Below are positions 1-5,592 of a stretch of 5,592 bases of DNA, piece by piece. The translations under genes were made by a program, and so were the position numbers. Source of the stretch: an uncultured Bacteroidales bacterium (GTDB lineage: Bacteria; Bacteroidota; Bacteroidia; Bacteroidales; Marinilabiliaceae); the NCBI GenBank assembly GCA_937892095.1, contig CALAVC010000150.1, positions 1 to 5,592 of the forward strand, in the 5' to 3' direction. Numbering within the stretch: the first letter of the stretch is position 1; every line of letters starts with the position of its first letter. Below the pieces are notes generated by a model that ran no database searches, was not told the DNA's origin, and was given only the letters and a program-made list of their open reading frames with translations.

Positions 1-952
1 CGAAATTACAAAACAAAGCAATATGCTACGCGTGGCCAATAAAGAGCTCTTGCGCACACAAGACGCGATAAAAGGCAAGAACATAGAGTTGACGCAGCTT
101 AAAGAAAATTTGGAAGTGCAAGTGGCAGAGCGAACTGCCGACCTCCGCAAGGCCAAAATAAAAGCAGAAGAAAGTAGCGAATTAAAATCTGTTTTTCTTG
201 CAAGCCTGAGCCACGAGGTCCGCACGCCTATGAATGCCATTGTGGGGTTTGCTAAACTATTGCAGACCGACGATTGCAACGACAAGGAACGCAAGGAGTT
301 TGCACACCTAATACTCGAAAGTAGCAATAGTATGCTAAGACTTATCGGAAGCCTATTGGATACGTCTCGAATTGAGCAGGGTATGCTTTCTTTGTCGTAT
401 GCCGACGTAAATGTATACACAGAACTACAAGACCTATATAACATCTTGAAGACAGAAAAGCACAATAAGTTTGTAGACTTCGTCTTGTGTGCGGACGATA
501 ATCTGAAAGAGGTGTGGATGCAAACCGACAAAGATAGGTTGCGGCAGATAATTATCAACTTGGTGTATAATGCATTTAAATTTACGTCTGATGGCATGGT
601 TAGTATAAGTGCAAAGTGCATGGCTGCTGCCGACTTGCCAAGCATAGACTGCGAAAAACCAGACAACTACGAGTCGGACGAAGAAATATTGTATGTGGCT
701 GTAAAAGATACTGGTATGGGGATTCCGCCCGACAAGACCGACGTAATCTTTACGCCATTTAGCAGACTTGCGCCCGACAAGGCTCGCTACGGAGGTATGG
801 GACTTGGGCTGAGCATAACCAAAAGTCTCATTGACCTTATGGGAGGACGTATATGGGTGAAATCGACACATGGCGGAGCAAATAGTGGGTCGACATTTGC
901 GTTCTTCTTGCCTATGAAAAAACACTACGTAGAGACAGACGATGAACGATAG
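1..952 (+). CDS. Sensor histidine kinase, C-terminal part (5' end outside window)
   Basis: This is the catalytic half of a membrane or cytosolic sensor kinase that autophosphorylates a histidine and passes the phosphate to a response regulator not seen here. The frame is open to the left edge (at least seven codons before the ATG at 23), so the sensor region is missing and the ATG at 23 is probably internal. Counting from that ATG, residues about 1-55 are charged and heptad-like (coiled coil). The H-box SHEVRTPMN carries the phosphoacceptor His64 and begins the HisKA dimerisation helices. The HATPase domain follows with an N-box (Asn179, Asn183 in NLVYNAFKF), G1 box DTGMGI (229-234), F-box FTPF (243-246) and G2 box GGMGLGL (257-263), all intact. 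An acidic stretch at about 200-222 separates the N-box and G1 strands. There is no receiver domain after the ATPase, so this is not a hybrid kinase of that kind. The stop overlaps the next gene by 11 bases. The signal sensed is unknown. Confidence 0.95.
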   Translation, partial: EITKQSNMLRVANKELLRTQDAIKGKNIELTQLKENLEVQVAERTADLRKAKIKAEESSELKSVFLASLSHEVRTPMNAIVGFAKLLQTDDCNDKERKEFAHLILESSNSMLRLIGSLLDTSRIEQGMLSLSYADVNVYTELQDLYNILKTEKHNKFVDFVLCADDNLKEVWMQTDKDRLRQIIINLVYNAFKFTSDGMVSISAKCMAAADLPSIDCEKPDNYESDEEILYVAVKDTGMGIPPDKTDVIFTPFSRLAPDKARYGGMGLGLSITKSLIDLMGGRIWVKSTHGGANSGSTFAFFLPMKKHYVETDDER

Positions 953-1754
953 TAAGCTTAGCCGTGCGCTACATACTGCACGCAAGATGTTTGGTCACTT
1001 TGTGCGTGCACGTTTTTGGCGTGGACACGGAGTGCATAGCCCATACGTATATCATATTGTACGACACGTTATAAGCGCTAAGATTGGCAACGCTACATGT
1101 GCTAAACTTGCAGACACATATAGGCATAGTACGTTGTCTGACAAAACGGTTGTTGATAGCTCCAAGAATATCGGTGCACGAAAAGACGACATTGGGCAAA
1201 CAACAGTTGAAGCTATTGCGCATCGCACAGCCATAAGTCGAAAAGTAGGGCACATGCTTGGGCGACTTGTTGCAGACGCCAAAGCCAATGGAGTGATTGA
1301 GCTTGGGACATCGACTGGCATAAGTACAGCATATTTGGCTGCCTATTGTCCTGAAGCTACTGTGGTCAGCATAGAGGCTGGCAAGATTGGCTATGTGGCA
1401 GAAAAACGACTTAAAGAATTGGGCATTGACAACGTCAGTGTTGTTCACGCAATGATAGACGACGAGCTTGATAAAGCAATAGAAAGCTTGCCCAATGGGA
1501 TGGTTGACTTTGCCTTTGTCGATGCAAACCATACCTACGAAGCAACAATCAGATATAAAGACAAGATTGTTGAGCATTGTGCAGAGCGTTGCACAATAGT
1601 TTTCGACGACATATATTGGTCGAAAGGGATGACGCGTGCTTGGCAAGAAATCGTATCGGACTCGCGTATAATGACCACAATAGAGTTGTGTGGCATGGGC
1701 ATAGCTGTGGTCCGCACAGGTTGCCAAAAAGAGCACTATATGGTGCGATGGTAA
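942..1754 (+). CDS. Class I SAM-dependent methyltransferase (Methyltransf_24 / O-methyltransferase-like)
   Basis: A predicted cytosolic methyltransferase of 270 residues that moves a methyl group from SAM to an unknown acceptor. The Rossmann fold starts near residue 115. Motif I is VIELGTSTGIS (118-128), the acidic end of strand 2 is SIEA (143-146), FVDANHTYEA lies at 192-201, and FDDIYWSKG (221-229) resembles the D-D/N pair that binds metal in cation-dependent O-methyltransferases. The family resemblance is by motif only. The first 110 residues are an extension: a basic segment, then GHGVHSPYVYHIV (28-40), a pattern I associate with Bacteroidetes proteins of this type, then a helical region that may cover the active site. 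The start ATG at 942 lies inside the end of the kinase gene, and the stop overlaps the start of comEC by 7 bases, so translational coupling on both sides is likely. No clear Shine-Dalgarno is present, as is usual in this phylum. The substrate could be a small molecule, a sugar or a lipid; the sequence does not say. Confidence 0.88.
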   Translation: MNDSKLSRALHTARKMFGHFVRARFWRGHGVHSPYVYHIVRHVISAKIGNATCAKLADTYRHSTLSDKTVVDSSKNIGARKDDIGQTTVEAIAHRTAISRKVGHMLGRLVADAKANGVIELGTSTGISTAYLAAYCPEATVVSIEAGKIGYVAEKRLKELGIDNVSVVHAMIDDELDKAIESLPNGMVDFAFVDANHTYEATIRYKDKIVEHCAERCTIVFDDIYWSKGMTRAWQEIVSDSRIMTTIELCGMGIAVVRTGCQKEHYMVRW

Positions 1755-3712
1755 AAAACGAGTTTCCATTTCGTTTCCTTACCTCTGCACCTCTTGCTTT
1801 GCCCGTTGCAGTTGCCACCGTAGGATCGTTGGTGGACGTTGGCGACATCTGTTTATGGCTCAAGACGATGTTTGTCTGTAGCTTATTGCTGATGGTGCAA
1901 GCTATTGTCGACAAACGAAGTACAATATTTACAATCGGATATGCACTGACGCTGACGACGTTTGCTTTTGCTGTTGGGCAAGTAAACATTCGGTTTCGCA
2001 CGAGTCCTGTGCTCGAAGAAACATTGCCTGTAATGGTTGGTGGCGAGGTGGTGAAAGTGATTCACAACGACAAGCGAGCCCAAGTAATCGTCAAGACCGA
2101 CAGTGTGTCTGTTGCGGGTCGATGTATAGACAATTGTCGTTGTTTGGTAAGTAATCCTTATGCTCTGAACGAACTTTACGTTGGTCAACGATTGTTGGTC
2201 TATGGTCAGACGCAGAGCAAAATAGACGACCGATATAGCGACTTTGACTATACTAACTACCTGCGCACTAATGATTTACGCTTTGCATTGTTTGCTGACA
2301 GTATAGTACGATACGAAAATGCAAATAGCCTAAGTGTATATGCCGTTTCGGGTGCAATAGTCGAAAGGTTCTCGTCTCGACTACGCGTTGCTGGTCTGAG
2401 TGAAGAAAACATTGGTGTGGTGCGTGGCATAATACTTGGCGACCGAAGCCTTATGCCACGCAGTGTGCAGCGCAGTTTTTCATATTGTGGCACAGCGCAT
2501 ATACTTGCCGTCAGCGGATTGCATGTTGGACTTATTTATGTGTTTTTGGTGTGGCTGCTCGGTCCACTTCGTGTGCGACACCGACGAGCGACTCAACTAC
2601 TGATACTTTTTGCTTTGTGGAGCTATGCCGTTGTTGTTGGCTTGGCTCCCTCAGTCGTGCGAGCTACGACAATGATTAGCACAATGAGTATTGCTCGGAT
2701 GGCATACAACAGAGTATCGCAACTTCATGCTTTGAGCATAGCAATGCTTATCCTCCTCATTTTCGATCCACTTTCCGTCCGTTGCATTGGCACATGGCTA
2801 AGTTTTTGTGCCGTCGGTGGCATTATGGCGGTTGGTGGGCGAATGAACGAATTAAGCAATAAGACCTCCAATCGTTACATGCGTTGGTTGATTAATGCGC
2901 TCTTGGTTAGCACAGTGGCACAACTGTCAACTCTACCCATTACAGTGTACCTCTTTCATCAGTTTCCGACGTATTTCTTGATTAACAACATTGTTGTCAG
3001 TCTGTTGCTGACGCCTATGATTATAATATGCATAGCCACAGCTCTTATGCCCATGTTGCCATGCGTAGGTGTCTTTTGTAATGGAGCGATAAGTGGGCTG
3101 ACAAACTATATGATCTACATGTCGCAATTGCCCAATGCCACAATAGACAACATCTTTCTGTCCACAACGCAAGAAATACTGCTGACACTATTCGTTATAT
3201 TGTGTATCGGGGCTTTTGCCACGCGAAACAAGATCGTGCTTTGTGCCACGCTACTGACTTTTAGCGTTATGATGGCAATTGGTATAGAGCAGAACGTAGT
3301 CGAAAAGCAAAGTAAAATCGTTGTCTACACGTCTGGGCGGTATCTTAACATAGGTTTGTACGATGGCAACTCTGCTCAACACATTATGAGCCGCCCCAAT
3401 AGTGGTCGAAGTCTGCGCGCTGCCGACTTTTTAGACCGCCAAGAACATTGTGGAAACAGAACAATTTGTGGCATCGACAGCCTAAAAAACATCACAGTTG
3501 GCAACGTCAGTATTGACTACTTGCGTGGCAATAGCGCAACTAAAGTAGGAGCAAAATACATAGTTGTAGATTGTGGCGCAGAGCCACAAAACAACTTGCC
3601 AACAGATGCTATGTATCTGATAAGTCCATCGGCGGAATACCGATTAAAATGGAGTCGCGATGTGCGAAAGGTTATAATGCTCAAAGAAGACGAAGTGCTG
3701 ACATTGAAATAG
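1748..3712 (+). CDS. comEC: ComEC/Rec2-family DNA-uptake channel protein, without metallo-beta-lactamase domain
   Basis: An inner-membrane protein of 654 residues; in competent bacteria ComEC carries single-stranded DNA across the membrane during transformation. Hydrophobic segments at about 14-32, 38-54 and 58-78 precede a soluble region (about 90-190) matching the DUF4131 OB-fold domain. The Competence domain then begins with RGIILGDRSLMP (226-237) and the signature AVSGLHVGLIY (254-264), followed by about eight hydrophobic segments up to residue 513. The last 140 residues are soluble. They contain no HxHxDH motif, so the metallo-beta-lactamase nuclease domain found in many Firmicutes and Proteobacteria ComEC proteins is absent; as I recall, short forms are common in Bacteroidetes. 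I chose the ATG at 1748 because the frame's earlier ATG at 1577 would add 57 polar, unrelated residues read through the methyltransferase gene, whereas 1748 gives the usual short leader and a 7-base overlap. Competence in this organism is not shown by this gene alone. Confidence 0.93.
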   Translation: MVKNEFPFRFLTSAPLALPVAVATVGSLVDVGDICLWLKTMFVCSLLLMVQAIVDKRSTIFTIGYALTLTTFAFAVGQVNIRFRTSPVLEETLPVMVGGEVVKVIHNDKRAQVIVKTDSVSVAGRCIDNCRCLVSNPYALNELYVGQRLLVYGQTQSKIDDRYSDFDYTNYLRTNDLRFALFADSIVRYENANSLSVYAVSGAIVERFSSRLRVAGLSEENIGVVRGIILGDRSLMPRSVQRSFSYCGTAHILAVSGLHVGLIYVFLVWLLGPLRVRHRRATQLLILFALWSYAVVVGLAPSVVRATTMISTMSIARMAYNRVSQLHALSIAMLILLIFDPLSVRCIGTWLSFCAVGGIMAVGGRMNELSNKTSNRYMRWLINALLVSTVAQLSTLPITVYLFHQFPTYFLINNIVVSLLLTPMIIICIATALMPMLPCVGVFCNGAISGLTNYMIYMSQLPNATIDNIFLSTTQEILLTLFVILCIGAFATRNKIVLCATLLTFSVMMAIGIEQNVVEKQSKIVVYTSGRYLNIGLYDGNSAQHIMSRPNSGRSLRAADFLDRQEHCGNRTICGIDSLKNITVGNVSIDYLRGNSATKVGAKYIVVDCGAEPQNNLPTDAMYLISPSAEYRLKWSRDVRKVIMLKEDEVLTLK

Positions 3713-3725
3713 AGAGTCGGTATTC

Positions 3726-4457
3726 TTAAACAGCCCCCAATATTTTCTTGGCTTTCTCTACGCTTTCTTTTGTGGGTGATTGGGTGTCGGGCAATGGGAA
3801 CGGAATCCCCAAGTTTTGATATTTGAACTTTGCCATGCTGTGGTATGGCAAGACTTCCACTTTCTGTACGTTGTGAAGTGTGTCTATTATTTCTCTCAGT
3901 TTCAACAACTGGGCTTCGTCGTCTGTTATTCCGGGTACAAGGACATGCCTTATCCATACGCTTACTCCAAGGTCTGAAAGTAGGTGGGCACAGTCTATTA
4001 TATTCTCATTACTCACACCAGTAAGTTTCCTATGTGCCATGCTGTCTGAGTGTTTCAGGTCGAGCAAAACAGTGTCGGTCAACTCCATCAACTTTGTAAA
4101 CTTTGAGAAGAATGGTTCGTTGCGCGAAAATGGTTGTGCCGATGTGTCCAAACACGTACTTATGCCACGTTTTTTTGCCACCTCAAATAGCGACAATAAA
4201 AAGTCTATTTGCAATAGTGGCTCACCACCGCTGACTGTTATGCCACCTTCATTTCCCCAATATGAGCGATAGCGTTCGGCCTTGTCGAGCAATTCTTGGG
4301 CAGACATAAGGTTGGCAGGCGAAGCCGACCACGTGTCAGGGTTGTGGCAATAGAGACAGCGCATAGCGCAGCCCTTCAGAAATATAATGTATCTTATGCC
4401 AGGTCCGTCAACCGAGCCAAACGATTCTACTGAATGTATGTTTCCTTTTATACACAT
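3726..4457 (-). CDS. pflA: Pyruvate formate-lyase-activating enzyme (radical SAM)
   Basis: A cytosolic radical SAM enzyme of 243 residues, the normal length for PflA. It cleaves SAM with a [4Fe-4S] cluster and abstracts hydrogen from the catalytic glycine of PflB, turning it on under anaerobic conditions. Visible signs are the N-terminal SFGSVDGPGIR stretch typical of the family (12-22), the cluster motif with Cys30, Cys34 and Cys37 (CAMRCLYC), the SAM-binding GGEP at 77-80, and the LDLKH segment (132-136). There is no extra ferredoxin-type cysteine cluster between the motif and GGEP, which separates it from the activases of glycerol dehydratase and hydroxyphenylacetate decarboxylase. It lies 65 bases downstream of pflB on the same strand, with a terminator-like hairpin ending only 18 bases before its ATG, so its expression probably depends on read-through. 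It converges with comEC across a 13-base gap. Confidence 0.96.
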   Translation of the reverse strand: MCIKGNIHSVESFGSVDGPGIRYIIFLKGCAMRCLYCHNPDTWSASPANLMSAQELLDKAERYRSYWGNEGGITVSGGEPLLQIDFLLSLFEVAKKRGISTCLDTSAQPFSRNEPFFSKFTKLMELTDTVLLDLKHSDSMAHRKLTGVSNENIIDCAHLLSDLGVSVWIRHVLVPGITDDEAQLLKLREIIDTLHNVQKVEVLPYHSMAKFKYQNLGIPFPLPDTQSPTKESVEKAKKILGAV

Positions 4458-4475
4458 AAATGGAGATTGTAAAGA

Positions 4476-4504
4476 AAAAGAGACGCAGTGTGTGCGTCTC
4501 TTTT
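4476..4504 (-). terminator. Intrinsic terminator or attenuator between pflB and pflA
   Basis: A perfect 12-base-pair inverted repeat (4476-4487 with 4493-4504) encloses a 5-base loop. The core is the GC-rich GAGACGCA arm, closed by four A-T pairs. Read on the minus strand, the second arm runs into TTTTTCTTT, the U-tract expected of a Rho-independent terminator for pflB, whose stop codon is 18 bases upstream. No matching transcript is expected on the plus strand, although the outer A-T pairs would give a short T-run there too. Its position before pflA, with no recognisable Bacteroidetes promoter (TTTG plus TAnnTTTG) in the remaining bases, suggests partial termination that lowers pflA relative to pflB. 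Confidence 0.88.
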
Positions 4505-4522
4505 ATTACGTATGTTGGTTGT

Positions 4523-5592
4523 TTAGAGCGTTTCGTGAGCTTGACGTGCGATGACATCAAGTTGTTGTTCGCGCGTTAGGTCGATAAACTTAACGGCGTA
4601 GCCCGACACACGAATTGTGAAGTTGGCATATTCTTCTTTTTCGGGGTGCTCCATTGCATCACGAAGTTTTTCAATGCCAAAGACGTTGACATTGAGGTGA
4701 TGTGCACCACGATTGAAGTAGCCGTCCATGACGCCAACAAGCGTGCGTGCGCGTTCCTTGTCGTTGTGTCCGAGCGCATCGGGGCTAATGGTTTGCGTGT
4801 TCGAAATGCCGTCGAGTGCATATTCGTAGGGCAGCTTGGCTACAGAGTTGAGCGAGGCGAGCAAGCCATTCTTTTCTGCACCATAGGATGGGTTAGCACC
4901 TGGAGAGAGTGGGGTGCCAGGCTCGCGACCGTCGGGCATTGCTGCGGTATACTTGCCGTAGACAACATTGCTGGTGATGGTAAGGATAGACGTTGTCGGT
5001 TCGCTATTGCGATATGTATGGTAACGCTTAATCTTGCCAAGGAACGTCTTGAGCAACCAGACTGCAATGTCGTCAGCGCGATCGTCGTCGTTGCCGTAGC
5101 GAGGGAATTCGCCGTCGGTCTCGAATTTTACGGGGAATCCTGTCTCGTCGCGAATGATTGTAACGTTGGAGTACTTAATGGCGCTAATGGAGTCTACAAC
5201 ATGGCTGAAGCCAGCAATGCCAGTGGCAAATGTGCGACGCACATCGGTGTCTATGAGTGCCATTTCGGCAGCCTCGTAGAAGTACTTGTCGTGCATGTAG
5301 TGGATGAGGTTGAGAGTCTTGACGTAGACGCTTGCCAACCAATCCATCATGACCTCGAAACGGGGCAAGAACTCTTCGTAGGTCAGTTTGTCGCCACTGA
5401 TAGGACGAAGTTTCGGACCACATTGTTCGCGTGTCTTTGCGTCGACACCTCCGTTGATGGCGTAAAGTAGGCACTTGGCCAAGTTGGCACGTGCTCCAAA
5501 GAACTGCATTTCTTTGCCTGTCTGCGTGGCCGAGACGCAGCAGCAGATGCTGTAGTCGTCACCCCAGATGGGGCGCATCGTGTCGTCGTTCT
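4523..5592 (-). CDS. pflB: Formate C-acetyltransferase (pyruvate formate-lyase), C-terminal part (5' end outside window)
   Basis: A cytosolic glycyl-radical enzyme that converts pyruvate and CoA to acetyl-CoA and formate, the main anaerobic pyruvate route that spares reductant. About 356 codons are visible; the family is near 750 residues, so roughly the first half lies beyond the right edge. The ATG at 5578 is internal, because the frame stays open (Asn-Asp-Asp-Thr) to the edge and the segment matches the middle of the enzyme. Counting from that ATG, Cys13-Cys14 in CCCVS match the catalytic Cys418-Cys419 pair of the E. coli enzyme, and MQFFGARANLAK and YAINGGVD follow as in true PflB. The glycyl-radical loop RVSGYAV (323-329) places the radical on Gly326 (codon 4601-4603). 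Extra PflB-like segments are PGANPSYG, SLNSVAKLPY and HHLNVNV. These, plus the adjacent pflA, favour PflB over choline or glycerol-type lyases. All visible catalytic residues are intact. Confidence 0.97.
   Translation of the reverse strand, partial: NDDTMRPIWGDDYSICCCVSATQTGKEMQFFGARANLAKCLLYAINGGVDAKTREQCGPKLRPISGDKLTYEEFLPRFEVMMDWLASVYVKTLNLIHYMHDKYFYEAAEMALIDTDVRRTFATGIAGFSHVVDSISAIKYSNVTIIRDETGFPVKFETDGEFPRYGNDDDRADDIAVWLLKTFLGKIKRYHTYRNSEPTTSILTITSNVVYGKYTAAMPDGREPGTPLSPGANPSYGAEKNGLLASLNSVAKLPYEYALDGISNTQTISPDALGHNDKERARTLVGVMDGYFNRGAHHLNVNVFGIEKLRDAMEHPEKEEYANFTIRVSGYAVKFIDLTREQQLDVIARQAHETL

Noticed and set aside
434..985. 183-codon minus-strand frame opposite the kinase
   Set aside because: The kinase ATPase boxes lie on the other strand; the shadow has no recognisable motif and no start context.
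1577..1747. Longer comEC start at the ATG at 1577
   Set aside because: The added 57 residues come from the methyltransferase gene in another frame and are basic and polar, unlike a ComEC N-terminus; the ATG at 1748 fits the family and the gene spacing.
969..1769. 266-codon open frame on the minus strand opposite the methyltransferase
   Set aside because: It mirrors a gene with clear methyltransferase motifs; its product is rich in Cys, His and Tyr with no domain pattern, as expected from a reverse-strand shadow.
3351..3358. TAGGTTTG, a match to the Bacteroidetes -7 promoter box TAnnTTTG
   Set aside because: It lies inside comEC, has no TTTG at the right distance upstream and no gene start downstream on that strand; most likely chance.
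3710..3760. TAGAGA / TCTCTA inverted repeat around the comEC-pflA junction
   Set aside because: Only 6 base pairs with a loop of about 39 bases and no U-tract; too weak to call a terminator.
3880..4272. 130-codon plus-strand frame opposite pflA
   Set aside because: Antisense to a well-conserved radical SAM gene, with a low-complexity Ser/Phe-rich product.
4646..5470. 274-codon open frame on the plus strand opposite pflB
   Set aside because: The opposite strand encodes intact PflB with its glycyl-radical loop; the plus product is Val/Cys-rich and resembles no family, so it is a codon-bias shadow.

Overview
The window reads as ordinary chromosome of an anaerobic, fermentative Bacteroidota (Bacteroidetes). 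The order-level relatives (Prevotellaceae or Muribaculaceae-like) are my guess only. The evidence is a pyruvate formate-lyase pair, a sensor kinase with Bacteroidetes-style H-box and coiled-coil sequence, a ComEC without an obvious nuclease tail, a methyltransferase with an N-terminal motif I associate with this phylum, and gene starts without clear Shine-Dalgarno sequences. There are no rRNA, tRNA, CRISPR or mobile-element signs, and no stretch over 300 bases without a gene.

Layout: the first 3.7 kb is a plus-strand run of three tightly packed genes. They are the C-terminal half of a histidine kinase (1-952, cut by the left edge), a class I SAM-dependent methyltransferase (942-1754) and the DNA-uptake channel protein ComEC (1748-3712). 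Each overlaps the next by a few bases (11 and 7), which suggests one transcript with translational coupling. After a 13-base gap the strand switches. On the minus strand lie pflA, the glycyl-radical activating enzyme (3726-4457), and upstream of it in transcription pflB, pyruvate formate-lyase (4523 to beyond the right edge). A strong hairpin with a U-tract sits in the 65 bases between pflB and pflA.

How the genes work together: PflA uses a [4Fe-4S] cluster and SAM to place the radical on a glycine near the C-terminus of PflB. PflB then cleaves pyruvate with CoA to acetyl-CoA and formate. The hairpin between them probably ends most pflB transcripts, so that far less activase than enzyme is made. 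The plus-strand run has no obvious shared pathway. The kinase could regulate, or simply neighbour, the methyltransferase and comEC. I found no convincing new system; the most unusual point is the coupled kinase-methyltransferase-comEC arrangement.
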